Part shown: positions 25,072 to 33,457 of the stretch, piece after piece
Position numbering within the stretch: position 1 is the stretch's first letter
How the letters are laid out: each line of letters starts with the position of its first letter
From: JAITWN01 sp050486285
Lineage (GTDB): Bacteria > Pseudomonadota > Gammaproteobacteria > SZUA-140
DNA: 64,000 bases
Assembly (NCBI GenBank): GCA_050486285.1
Contig: JBJHCZ010000002.1
Span: 124,001 to 188,000 of the forward strand
Direction: 5' to 3'
Position numbers and translations under genes: made by a program
Notes under the pieces: model-generated
Told to the model about the DNA's origin: nothing
The model's input: the letters and a program-made list of their open reading frames with translations, nothing else
The model's database searches: none

Positions 25072-26745
25072 ATGAGTGCGCTGCTGAACCTCTTGGGCCG
25101 AAAACGCCAGTCCACACCACCAGTGGAGGGGACGCTGCCGGTGCTGGACTCCGCTACGCTGCTCCACCCGCACCGCCCGCAACTGGCCGCTATCCGCCAA
25201 CTGGTCGGGGTGCCCTGCGCTCATTGGGATGTGTTCTACGCCACGGTCTTCGAGGCCTATGCCGTCTTCGTGCAGCAGTTGCCGGCCTCGGAGGCCCACC
25301 ATCATGCCGGTCCCGGTGGCATGTTGGCCCACGGCCTGGAGGTGGTGAGCGAGTCCCTGAAACTACGCCGGGGACGGTTGCTGCCTTCCGGCGCCGCTGC
25401 TGAGGAGTTAGCGGCCCGGCAGGACCTCTGGACCTATGCCACGGCTACGGCCGCCCTGCTGCACGACATCGGCAAGCCGGTGACCGATCAGCGGGTGCAT
25501 TTGTACGACCGACAAGGGCGGGAACTTGGCCAATGGGATCCTTGGGCCGGTCCGCTGTCCCTCGATGGAAACTGGTACCAGGTGGCGTTCTTGCGGGATC
25601 GCCGCTACCGCTTCCATGAGCAGGTACCGCCCCTGCTGGTCCGATTCATCCTGCCACAACGAGGTCTGAGCTGGCTGGCTTCTGATGGAGAGGTCTTCTC
25701 GGCCTGGTTGGCCACGATCAGCGGGGAGGCCGACCGAGGCGGTGTCCTCGGCGAGCTGGTGCGCCAGGCGGACGGGCTCTCGGTAGCAAGCGACCTCGTG
25801 GGCGCACCGACCCGCATACCGATGGCCCGGCGCAAACCCCTTTCGGCACGATTGCTCACCGGCCTGCGCTACCTGCTGGACCAGGACGCGCTCCCGCTGA
25901 ATCGCCCTGGCGCCGCCGGCTGGCGGCTCGACGACGATCTATGGATGGTCAGCAAACGGGTGCTGGATAGCTTGCGCGAACACCTGAACCAGGAGGGCCA
26001 GGAAGGTGTCCCAGCGCGGAATGACCGGCTGATGGATGAGCTGCAACAGCACGGACTCCTGCATCCAAACGGTGACCGGGCTGTCTGGACCGTCCAGGTG
26101 ACGACCGGTGACTGGTCTCAGCGGCTCACCGTGCTGCGTTTTCCTGTGCATACCCTCTGGCCGGATCCGGATGCCCGGCCACTGGTGTTCGATGGCTCAG
26201 TCACGCCCATCGTGGAGCAATCGAGTGACAGTCAGGGAGGGCCGGAGGCGGAGCGGAAACAACCCTCGCCCAAGAACCACGAACCAACCCATCCATCAAG
26301 TGAATCTCCTACTACAAAAGAACTAGACGAATCCACACACATTTCACAGAGCTCTGATGCCAATGCCCCTTCGGGAGAAACCGATACGCCTGACGGTGAC
26401 GACCCCGGCGATCGCTTCCTGCAATGGCTGAAAACGGGAATCGCTTCCGGGCGACTCGTGATCAACGCGGTGAACGCCCGTGTGCATGTCGTCCCCGAAG
26501 GCCTGCTGCTGGTGAGTCCGGGGATCTTCAAGGACTTCGACCGGGAAAACTGGGCACTGGTCCAGAAGCGTTTCCAGAAGCTCAAGCTGCATCAGCGCAC
26601 CCCGCAGGCGACCAATGTCTGGACCTACCGGGTCAAGGGCGATCGCAAGCAAAGTCGCATCAACGGCCTTCTGATCGCCGATCCGGAGCAGACACTCGGG
26701 CTGCAACTCCCGCCGCCTAACCCGCACCTGTCACGGAAGGAATGA
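25072..26745 (+). CDS. traI: MobH-family conjugative relaxase TraI
   Basis: The 557-residue protein has the MobH signature: ASEAHHHAGPGGMLAHGLEV with the HHH triad at about residues 76-78, and HDIGK at about 131-135 (HD-like metal site). A low-complexity polar linker (about 385-445) precedes the C-terminal TraI_2-associated domain ending in a basic stretch. MobH relaxases nick oriT and lead the strand through the coupling protein. The ATG at 25072 is chosen over 25036 because MSALLNLLGRK resembles the family N-terminus. traD follows by six bases. Confidence 0.9.
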   Translation: MSALLNLLGRKRQSTPPVEGTLPVLDSATLLHPHRPQLAAIRQLVGVPCAHWDVFYATVFEAYAVFVQQLPASEAHHHAGPGGMLAHGLEVVSESLKLRRGRLLPSGAAAEELAARQDLWTYATATAALLHDIGKPVTDQRVHLYDRQGRELGQWDPWAGPLSLDGNWYQVAFLRDRRYRFHEQVPPLLVRFILPQRGLSWLASDGEVFSAWLATISGEADRGGVLGELVRQADGLSVASDLVGAPTRIPMARRKPLSARLLTGLRYLLDQDALPLNRPGAAGWRLDDDLWMVSKRVLDSLREHLNQEGQEGVPARNDRLMDELQQHGLLHPNGDRAVWTVQVTTGDWSQRLTVLRFPVHTLWPDPDARPLVFDGSVTPIVEQSSDSQGGPEAERKQPSPKNHEPTHPSSESPTTKELDESTHISQSSDANAPSGETDTPDGDDPGDRFLQWLKTGIASGRLVINAVNARVHVVPEGLLLVSPGIFKDFDRENWALVQKRFQKLKLHQRTPQATNVWTYRVKGDRKQSRINGLLIADPEQTLGLQLPPPNPHLSRKE

Positions 26746-26751
26746 CGCCGT

Positions 26752-28782
26752 ATGGGACCGGCCTTCGATAACCGGTTACGGCCCGTCGTCGAGTTCGTTC
26801 CGGCGGTCGTGCTCGTGGGGCTGGCCGGCGTCCTGCTCCACGATCCCGTGCTGTTCTTCCCGCTGCTGCCGGGGCTGGCAACGGTGACGGCGGCCGGTTG
26901 CGCGGCGCTGGGCCTTGTCCGCACCTGGCAAGGCTTCCGCCTCCTGCGCTACCGCCGGCAGTTGCGCCGCCTGCCCTACTACGTCTTGCCGGCGAAGCGC
27001 ATCCCGCTTTCCCGCCACAAGCTGTTTCTGGGGCGAGGCTTCCTGTGGAACCAGCGCCACAGCCAGCGACTCGTAGAGGCGCGCTCTCCACACGCCCGGC
27101 GCTGGCTGGAGCAGGGCCTGTGGTATCGCGAAGCACGAGCGTTCGAGCTGCGATTTGAGCGTTCATTTCTGTTCGGCTGGATGACCCGGTTCATGCGCAT
27201 CGATGCCTGGTGGAACCCTGTACGTCCCTTACCTCCCCTCGGCGGCGACCCCGCGCTCCATGGCGTCGGGATCGAGGACGAGCGCGAGATCTGGATGGAC
27301 CTGGGTGAACGCGTCGGTCATACCCTCGTACTGGGCACGACACGCGTCGGCAAGACGCGGCTTGCGGAGTTGTTGGTGAGCCAGGACATCCGTCGCGGCG
27401 AGACGGTGATCGTGTTCGATCCCAAAGGGGACATTGATCTGTTGCGGCGCATGTTCGCGGAGGCGAAACGCGCCGGTCGGCTGGAGCAGTTCCACCTCTT
27501 CCACCTGGGATTCCCGGAGATCTCGGAACGCTACAACCCGGTCGGCGAGTTCGGGCGCATAACAGAGGTCGCCACACGCATCGCCTCGCAGCTTCCTTCC
27601 CAAGGCAACTCGGCCGCCTTTCGCGAGTTTGCCTGGCGCTTCACCAACATCGTGGCGCGCGCCCTGCTCGGCTTGGGCCGAAAACCCGATTACGCCGCCG
27701 TCGCCCGCTATGTCACCAACATCGAACCGCTGCTGGTGGAATACTTTCATCTCTGGCTGGAGAGTGAGATTCCCGGCGAGTGGCGGGCGGGCGTACAGAC
27801 TATCGAGGCCAACATCGACGATAAGAAGCTGCCGTTTGCGCTGCGCGGTCGGGACCCGCACGCGGTGGCGCTGGTGAGGTTCGCGAAGGAGCGCAACCTC
27901 TACGATCCCGTCGCCGACGGGCTGCGCTCGGCCTTTGAGTACGACAAGACCTACTTCGACAAGCTGACCGCGAGCCTGTTGCCACTGCTGGAGAAACTGA
28001 CCAGCGGTAAGACCGGCGAGCTGCTCGCGCCCGACTACACCGACCTCGAGGACCCCCGGCCGATCCTGGACTGGATGCGGGTGATCCGCCAGCAGGGCAT
28101 TGTCTACGTGGGGCTCGACGCGCTGTCGGACCCCGAGGTCGCCGGAGCAGTGGGCAACTCGATGTTCGCGGACCTGACCTCCGTCACGGGCCGGCTCTAC
28201 AAGCATGGCGATACCTTGGGCCTGCCCGAGGTGGCAGGACATCGCCGCGCCCGCGTCGCGATCCATGCCGACGAGTTCAACGAGCTGATCGGCGACGAGT
28301 TCATCCCGTTGCTCAACAAGGCGGGCGGCGCCGGCGTCCAGGTCACCGCCTACACCCAGACCGCCTCGGACATCGAGGCTGGCATCGGCGACCGCGCCAA
28401 GGCGGGCCAGGTGAGCGGCAACCTCAATACCCTGATCATGCTGCGGGTGAAGAACGAGGAGACCGCCGCGATCCTCACCGACCAGTTGCCCAAGGTGCGG
28501 GTCTACACCAAGGTGGCCGAGTCCCGGACCACGGACAACAACGACCCGGATACAACGGTCGATTTCGTCTCCCAGAACTCCGACCGTCTGACTGAGGTCG
28601 AGACCGAGATGCTCACCCCGGCGGACCTGGTGCAGCTCCCCAAGGGTCAGGCCTTCGGACTGCTCGACGGGGGGCGTCTCTACAAACTGCGGCTGCCGCT
28701 GGCCGGCGACGACCCCTTGCTACCGCAGGACATGGACGCCATCCAGGCCTGGGTGGAGAGTTGCCGCGAGGAGCAGCCATGA
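26752..28782 (+). CDS. traD: Type IV coupling protein TraD
   Basis: The 676-residue protein has two N-terminal transmembrane segments (about 13-28 and 35-57) and a cytosolic ATPase. Walker A is GTTRVGKT at about 195-202 and a Walker B-like VAIHADEFN is near residue 505. It belongs to the VirD4/TraG coupling protein family in the SXT/R391 TraD branch. It links the relaxase-DNA complex to the mating channel and powers transfer. Its stop overlaps the start of the next gene by four bases. Confidence 0.92.
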   Translation: MGPAFDNRLRPVVEFVPAVVLVGLAGVLLHDPVLFFPLLPGLATVTAAGCAALGLVRTWQGFRLLRYRRQLRRLPYYVLPAKRIPLSRHKLFLGRGFLWNQRHSQRLVEARSPHARRWLEQGLWYREARAFELRFERSFLFGWMTRFMRIDAWWNPVRPLPPLGGDPALHGVGIEDEREIWMDLGERVGHTLVLGTTRVGKTRLAELLVSQDIRRGETVIVFDPKGDIDLLRRMFAEAKRAGRLEQFHLFHLGFPEISERYNPVGEFGRITEVATRIASQLPSQGNSAAFREFAWRFTNIVARALLGLGRKPDYAAVARYVTNIEPLLVEYFHLWLESEIPGEWRAGVQTIEANIDDKKLPFALRGRDPHAVALVRFAKERNLYDPVADGLRSAFEYDKTYFDKLTASLLPLLEKLTSGKTGELLAPDYTDLEDPRPILDWMRVIRQQGIVYVGLDALSDPEVAGAVGNSMFADLTSVTGRLYKHGDTLGLPEVAGHRRARVAIHADEFNELIGDEFIPLLNKAGGAGVQVTAYTQTASDIEAGIGDRAKAGQVSGNLNTLIMLRVKNEETAAILTDQLPKVRVYTKVAESRTTDNNDPDTTVDFVSQNSDRLTEVETEMLTPADLVQLPKGQAFGLLDGGRLYKLRLPLAGDDPLLPQDMDAIQAWVESCREEQP

Positions 28783-29450
28783 ACCGCAATCGATGGACCG
28801 GCACGCTCTGGACGCTGAAGTGGTTTTTCATCGTCTGCCTGCTGGTGCTGTGCGTCGACATGCTCTATGTACTCTGGCCCTATCCCGGTGGGGCGCGCGG
28901 CGTGGAGGCCCTCAAGGCCAATGTCGCGGCCGAAGTGGAGCTGATAGCGCGGTTGGCGGACGACCGGTCCTGGACCGTGATCCGCGCCCTGGTCGACGGC
29001 CTCTACGAAGTCCTCTTCGTCTGGACGGGGCTGGATGCTTTCATGAACCGCGCGATGGACCCGACGCCGCTGTCACCCCTCAACGAGACCATGCGCAGCT
29101 TCGTATTCGCCAGCTGGGTATTCCTGGAGACGGCGGCCACCGGCCTGCAGCTCTTTGGGCTTCGCCTCGGGGTGCTGGTCCTCGCCGCACCGCTGTTCCT
29201 TGTCACCGGGCTCGCCGCGGCCGCCGATGGCCTGGTCACCTGGTACCTGCGCCGCACCGGCGCCGGCCGCGAATCGGGTTTCATCTATCACCGCAGCAAG
29301 CGCAGCCTGGCGCTGTCGGCTCTTGCCTTGTGGATGGTCTACCTGGTGCCACCAGTGCCGCTGGATCCACGGTGGGTGGTTCCACCGTTTCTGCTGGTGT
29401 TCGGGGTTACGGTGCGGGTGGCGGTGGGGTATTTCAAGAAGTATCTATGA
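28779..29450 (+). CDS. ICE membrane protein, DUF4400 (TIGR03747-like)
   Basis: This 223-residue integral membrane protein has hydrophobic segments near residues 15-35, 110-160 and 180-215. It is recognised by its place directly after traD and its N-terminal WTLKWFFIVCLLV. Members of this family accompany traD in SXT/R391-type elements and their role is not established. The ATG at 28779 overlaps the traD stop. Its last six bases overlap the end of a small gene on the other strand. Confidence 0.82.
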   Translation: MNRNRWTGTLWTLKWFFIVCLLVLCVDMLYVLWPYPGGARGVEALKANVAAEVELIARLADDRSWTVIRALVDGLYEVLFVWTGLDAFMNRAMDPTPLSPLNETMRSFVFASWVFLETAATGLQLFGLRLGVLVLAAPLFLVTGLAAAADGLVTWYLRRTGAGRESGFIYHRSKRSLALSALALWMVYLVPPVPLDPRWVVPPFLLVFGVTVRVAVGYFKKYL

Positions 29451-29636
29451 AGCCTGTATATCTGGGACGAGCGATTCGCGGGTGATCTCGTGTCGCTGGC
29501 CCGACCCACCCACGACCCGGCACCAGCTCTCCGACACCAGCTTGGCCTCGACACCGGCGGACTCCAGCCGGTAGCTGAACCCGCCGTACATACCCGGCAC
29601 CGGGAACCACATCTGCTTCACCGGCGTCTGCTTCAT
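29445..29636 (-). CDS. 63-residue conserved-looking protein
   Basis: The short protein has a compact, composed sequence: MWFPVPGMYGGFSYRLE, then ESWCRVVGGSGQRHEIT. This looks like a folded beta-rich domain rather than chance reading. I have the impression of similar small proteins in other elements but cannot name a family. Its ATG overlaps the stop of the DUF4238-like gene (ATGA), arguing for coupled translation. Its stop overlaps the DUF4400 gene end convergently. Confidence 0.6.
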   Translation of the reverse strand: MKQTPVKQMWFPVPGMYGGFSYRLESAGVEAKLVSESWCRVVGGSGQRHEITRESLVPDIQAS

Positions 29637-30592
29637 TGGTTGGTTAGAGCTCTTCTCATCGGGAAAGCCGTGCGCACAAAGGAATCAAGTGATCGGTCTC
29701 TCGGAGGCACACCTGGGATGCTGCATAGCAGGTTGTCGATCGGATTGTCTTGGCGCGAATACTCACGGTGCTCGTTGCAGGCAAATACATCCTCGACCGC
29801 AGGCTTTTGGGATCGGAAGTAGAGGGCCTGACGTGAATAGACTTGAACAGCATGGTTGCACAGCCCCACTTCTTCATCGCTCAAGACAATAGTTGAGAGT
29901 CGAGGTTGTACGTTAAACGATGTTGGCCGGCTCACGATAACGCTCACGCGCGGAGTGATCGGCGCAAGAATTTTCGGATTGCTCGGCGGATTAACGACGG
30001 CCTTAACGTTGTGAAAAAAGCCATCGCCAAAGATGAACTCTTTTCCATGCGAGAAGAGAACGGCGAACTTGCCGTCTGCGCCAATGCTGTCGGCAATCAA
30101 CCGCAGAGAGTGGCGCATATTGGCGCCAATCAAAGCGCTCCGCTCCGGATCGGGAATAGGGCCCCGCAGAAGCTCAGCAAGAGATACCGACGCTTCGCGG
30201 TTCATAGGGCTACGTACAGCCAGGGAAACCACGCATTCTGTTAAGAGGCGAAGCTGGTCATCAGTGGCAAAGTGCGCAAGAAACCTATCATACAACTCCC
30301 GTTGCAGCATGGACTCGTGCTTCAGATCCTGTAACCACGAGATTACGGAAAGAAAGTTGTTGTCAGCCGCGTCAAACTCATTCTCGAAGCTCGTATCCCA
30401 GTGCGTTGAATTGCCTGGATGGCGACCGAGCTTGATGTGATGAGCATTGCGAATCAACCCCAGCTCTTTGGGCGGAACACGAATGCAGCCCCCATCTGGC
30501 TTGACCCATCCGGTGGTCCCATCTTCGGCGGCCCAATGAGCGGATACGCACCGAGGCCACCAATGGTGACGCTGAGATTTAAGCTTCGGCAT
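29633..30592 (-). CDS. DUF4238-like protein
   Basis: The 319-residue soluble protein begins with a basic segment (KLKSQRHHWWPRCVSAHW) similar to the KQHYVPQFYL start of DUF4238 proteins. It has the same helical middle with an SLAVRSPMNRE-type segment. DUF4238 function is unknown, though members are frequent in accessory and defence regions. It is expressed leftward together with the 63-residue gene. An integron-like attC site lies just upstream. Confidence 0.6.
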   Translation of the reverse strand: MPKLKSQRHHWWPRCVSAHWAAEDGTTGWVKPDGGCIRVPPKELGLIRNAHHIKLGRHPGNSTHWDTSFENEFDAADNNFLSVISWLQDLKHESMLQRELYDRFLAHFATDDQLRLLTECVVSLAVRSPMNREASVSLAELLRGPIPDPERSALIGANMRHSLRLIADSIGADGKFAVLFSHGKEFIFGDGFFHNVKAVVNPPSNPKILAPITPRVSVIVSRPTSFNVQPRLSTIVLSDEEVGLCNHAVQVYSRQALYFRSQKPAVEDVFACNEHREYSRQDNPIDNLLCSIPGVPPRDRSLDSFVRTAFPMRRALTNQ

Positions 30593-30646
30593 TAGTTAAT
30601 CTGATTCAGGGTGGCGACGATAATTGTGGTATCTCTAGCTGACAAA

Positions 30647-30723
30647 GCTCAAACCCCGGGTTCAGCCGCGTTTCTGCCGTAGCACAGCGGACGCAGAAAC
30701 GCGGCTGCAACCTGTTGTTAGGC
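30647..30723 (-). repeat. attC-like integron recombination site
   Basis: The 77-base element folds into a perfect 15-base-pair stem (30663-30677 with 30693-30707). Outside it, GGTT (30659-30662) pairs with AACC (30709-30712), leaving one unpaired base at 30708. This is the extrahelical-base layout of attC sites. One end is GTTAGGC (30717-30723), matching core GTTRRRY; the other, GCTCAAAC, is a degenerate partner. On the minus strand the extra base is on the 5' side, so the site is oriented as the tail of the endonuclease III-like gene, whose TAA lies inside GCCTAAC. No integrase or second site is visible. Confidence 0.65.
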
Positions 30724-31491
30724 CTGCGCATAAGTGCAAGCCGTAGACAGGGGGCATTTATCACACGCGGGACTCGTGTTGAAGCAATATTCGCGACCCG
30801 CGTTCCAAAGCGCTGCATCGAAATCTGCCGGCCTACGCAGATGAAGCGCCGCCACTTCCGCAACGGTGGTAGCGATGTTCTCTGACGACGTGATGCCCAT
30901 TCGGAATAGGATGCGCCGAACGAGAATGTCGGGCTTTATGGACATCAGGTGCTGGCTCTTGCGGCCACCAGCAGCACCGTAGTTTCTTACGACTATGAAT
31001 TGGCCCATCTTCGCTAGTGCGTCGCCTATGCCATCGAAGTCACGCATCCGATCGTAGATCGACGCAACGTGCTCAGGTGCTACTGCCCAGATTCTCCGCG
31101 GGTCACCATCATATGTGGAGACCATCCGATAAGCCGCAGATCTTAGCCATTTAGGGAATTTGTTGGTGGAATAGCGCGTTGCATATGACTGGCCTTCATA
31201 GCCCGTGGTGCAGATACGCCGGACAGTCTGCGGGTGCGCACGGAGAACCTCGCGCCAAAAGCCTTGCTTCCCGAGAAAATGATTTGCCACGAGGTGGCGA
31301 CCAGCGTCCCACGCGCGCTCTGCCAGCTGTCCTTGATCTAACATGACACCGACAAAATGGGCGTTTGCTTTGGCAAGAGAAAGGCGCCTTCGCTTCTTGG
31401 TCCAGCGCATCCACTCATATTCGTCTAGGCGAAGGATACGCTGGTGGTAAGCCATGACGGCAGCGATCTTCAACTGTTTCGACACACTCAT
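30718..31491 (-). CDS. Endonuclease III-like HhH-GPD protein with [4Fe-4S] motif (cassette gene)
   Basis: The 257-residue protein ends with cysteines spaced C-X6-C-X2-C-X5-C, exactly the iron-sulfur loop of endonuclease III and MutY. Upstream are a helix-hairpin-helix-like FDGIGDALAKM and a following KPDILVRR, in which the aspartate may be the HhH-GPD catalytic residue. The lysine of the bifunctional enzymes (G-x-K-T-A) appears absent, which would suggest glycosylase-only action. The N-terminal half is not recognised. It follows the AbiE-like genes by 29 bases on the same strand. Its stop lies inside an attC-like site, so it was probably acquired as an integron cassette. Confidence 0.72.
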   Translation of the reverse strand: MSVSKQLKIAAVMAYHQRILRLDEYEWMRWTKKRRRLSLAKANAHFVGVMLDQGQLAERAWDAGRHLVANHFLGKQGFWREVLRAHPQTVRRICTTGYEGQSYATRYSTNKFPKWLRSAAYRMVSTYDGDPRRIWAVAPEHVASIYDRMRDFDGIGDALAKMGQFIVVRNYGAAGGRKSQHLMSIKPDILVRRILFRMGITSSENIATTVAEVAALHLRRPADFDAALWNAGREYCFNTSPACDKCPLSTACTYAQA

Positions 31492-31520
31492 TGATCTCTC
31501 CCTGCGGGCCTGGCGCGAGC

Positions 31521-32381
31521 TTAGTCTTCCCGAATCCCCGACCGGAGCAGATTCAGGAACAGCAGGCTCTCTTCGAACGCATCCCCGCCCCCAGAGAAAT
31601 GTCCCATCATGTCTTCGACGAGGCGATAACGCTGTGGACCGCCAGTTTCACGGTCCAGTATCCCAAGAATAACCTCTCTGGTCCTGGGAGACAGGACTTT
31701 TGCCATATCCATGCCGAGCAGTCGGACACCGGCGTGTTCGTAGTCGAAATCATCGCCTTCAAGCAGATCCGAATGCTCCTCGGCCAGGCGCTCCTGATTG
31801 CCCGCGTCCAGATAGTTACGCATGAGAAATACCAGATCGCCCGCATCCTTGCGGCCCTGCGGAAAGCGGTCGTTCCAGGCAATGATCTTCAGAATGGCGA
31901 GCCCGGCAAGACTCGCAAAGGGGACGTCGAGTACCTGCTCAGACCTGAGCCTGACCATGTGAGCGTCTTGATAGGCGTCCTCGAATCCCTGCACATTCAT
32001 TCTGACGCTGTGGTCGGGTGGCCAGCTGATTTCACCATCATCCCGTTCGAGCGGCCCGAACGGAACGATATCGACCGGCAGGGACTGTCTGTACACAAGC
32101 CTTTGCGCCGACTGCGTGGACTCAAATTGACCGCTCGCCATCAACCCTTCTTTCAGCGTATGGAACTCCTCCCAGTCAACGACCTCGACACCCAGATCGA
32201 TATCGACCGTGGCGCGCCGGATGGGGATGCCGTAACCATGGTGCAAGATAATGTCTCTCGCGGTCGCTCCGACGACGAAATAGCGGATATGCCTCGCGGC
32301 GGCTACGCCTGCGATTGCATCGAAGACTCCCACCAAGACGGGATCAATCTTCCCTGACAAGTCGAGCAAGTTCTTTCTCAT
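31521..32381 (-). CDS. AbiEii-like nucleotidyltransferase (type IV toxin family)
   Basis: The 286-residue protein has a nucleotidyltransferase core with FVVGATARD near residues 35-43, followed by TVDIDLGV near 58-65. The latter carries the metal-binding D-x-D. AbiEii toxins belong to this superfamily and modify tRNAs. The gene overlaps the AbiEi-like gene by 38 bases, the usual antitoxin-first order. It could instead be a chromosomal-type nucleotidyltransferase of the same fold, but the partner makes a toxin-antitoxin or abortive infection pair more likely. Confidence 0.78.
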   Translation of the reverse strand: MRKNLLDLSGKIDPVLVGVFDAIAGVAAARHIRYFVVGATARDIILHHGYGIPIRRATVDIDLGVEVVDWEEFHTLKEGLMASGQFESTQSAQRLVYRQSLPVDIVPFGPLERDDGEISWPPDHSVRMNVQGFEDAYQDAHMVRLRSEQVLDVPFASLAGLAILKIIAWNDRFPQGRKDAGDLVFLMRNYLDAGNQERLAEEHSDLLEGDDFDYEHAGVRLLGMDMAKVLSPRTREVILGILDRETGGPQRYRLVEDMMGHFSGGGDAFEESLLFLNLLRSGIRED

Positions 32382-33399
32382 AAATCATCCTGGCGGTCTC
32401 GACGTTCCGGGGCTCTCCGGTCGCCATCAGGTCGGCATAGATCAGCAGCGCTGGCGCAAGATCGGGATAGAACTCATCCTTTTCCATCTGCCAGAAGGCC
32501 TCGAGGATCTCCACGTCGCCGTCCGGATCCTTCTTCAGCCTGTTGACGAGCAGCAGCTCCGCCGGCTTTTCTCTCGTGTAGATCGTGATCTGCTCCGGCT
32601 TCAGATATTGCGTCAGCCTGGCTGCCGCGACCTCTCCACCCCAGCAGGCCTGATACTTCGCTATCTCGGCCTTCATCCACCAGCCAGGGTCGGCCGCGCG
32701 GTAACGCCCGATCAACAGCTTCGGCCGTAACTGCTCGGGATAGGCCGTGACCCAGCGCTCGACCAATTTTGCCTTGTTCGCGAGCCTCCGGCCCCGCTTG
32801 CCCAGATCGACGAGGAACCCCAGATCCTTCAGATCGGTGATCACCCACCCGACCGTCCCGAGCGCAACCTTGGCCGCCTTTGCGATGTTACGATAAGGCG
32901 CCTCTGCAAGCTCAGGATGGCGGAGCAGCGCAAACAGCACCTTCAGCCCGGTGGCGTGGAAGGCGCGGGTCGGCGCCTGTCTCTCGGCGTACCCGGCGGG
33001 CTTATTCCCCCTGATATACACGAACAGCGGTGGCTCGTTGATATAGGCATTGCCGGCGGCGTCCAGAAAGGGCACGTTCATCGCCCGCAGCCGCTCCGCC
33101 ATGTTCGGGGTCACGTAATCGGTGATGACCATGCCCTGTTGCGGGAACCGTTCCAACTGATGAACGGCCAGGCCGAGCGCGGCCGGAGTGAGCCGCTTCT
33201 TGATCTCGACGCCGAATTGCCGGTCGATGCCGGGCGCAGTAAGGCGTACCAAGGCATCCGGACCATGAAAACCCTCATGGATCGTCTCCAGGGCCTCGAC
33301 TACGATCCGGAAGCCAGTGGCGCCCCGAAAGGCATCAATAGCCTGATCCAGAATGAGTTTTTCTCTGTTGGCCCGATTTTCTGGGTTAATAGCGCGCAT
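32344..33399 (-). CDS. AbiEi-like antitoxin and autoregulator
   Basis: The 351-residue protein has a winged-helix region in its middle (about 150-205, with YRNIAKAAKVALGTVGWVITDL). Its N-terminal region has a nuclease-like fold with FGVEIKKRLTP, as in the larger AbiEi-related proteins. These act as antitoxins and repress their own promoter by binding inverted repeats. Nested palindromes lie directly upstream of the start codon, matching that mode. The nucleotidyltransferase gene follows with a 38-base overlap. Confidence 0.78.
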   Translation of the reverse strand: MRAINPENRANREKLILDQAIDAFRGATGFRIVVEALETIHEGFHGPDALVRLTAPGIDRQFGVEIKKRLTPAALGLAVHQLERFPQQGMVITDYVTPNMAERLRAMNVPFLDAAGNAYINEPPLFVYIRGNKPAGYAERQAPTRAFHATGLKVLFALLRHPELAEAPYRNIAKAAKVALGTVGWVITDLKDLGFLVDLGKRGRRLANKAKLVERWVTAYPEQLRPKLLIGRYRAADPGWWMKAEIAKYQACWGGEVAAARLTQYLKPEQITIYTREKPAELLLVNRLKKDPDGDVEILEAFWQMEKDEFYPDLAPALLIYADLMATGEPRNVETARMIYEKELARLVRED

Positions 33400-33401
33400 T
33401 T

Positions 33402-33452
33402 GTTCACTAAATCCACATGTTCAATAATCTTGAACGTACGGAAATAGTGAAC
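33402..33452. promoter_or_regulatory. Nested inverted repeats, probable operator of the AbiE-like pair
   Basis: Outer arms GTTCACTA (33402-33409) and TAGTGAAC (33445-33452) are perfect inverted copies. Inside them GTTCAA (33419-33424) and TTGAAC (33430-33435) form a second perfect palindrome. All lie within 53 bases upstream of the antitoxin ATG. This layout fits cooperative binding by an AbiEi-type autoregulator. Confidence 0.65.
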
Positions 33453-33457
33453 AGAAG

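Noticed and set aside
30647..30723. Reading the 15-base-pair hairpin as an intrinsic terminator
   Set aside because: There is no T-tract on either side, and the extrahelical base, GTTAGGC end and embedded stop codon fit attC better.
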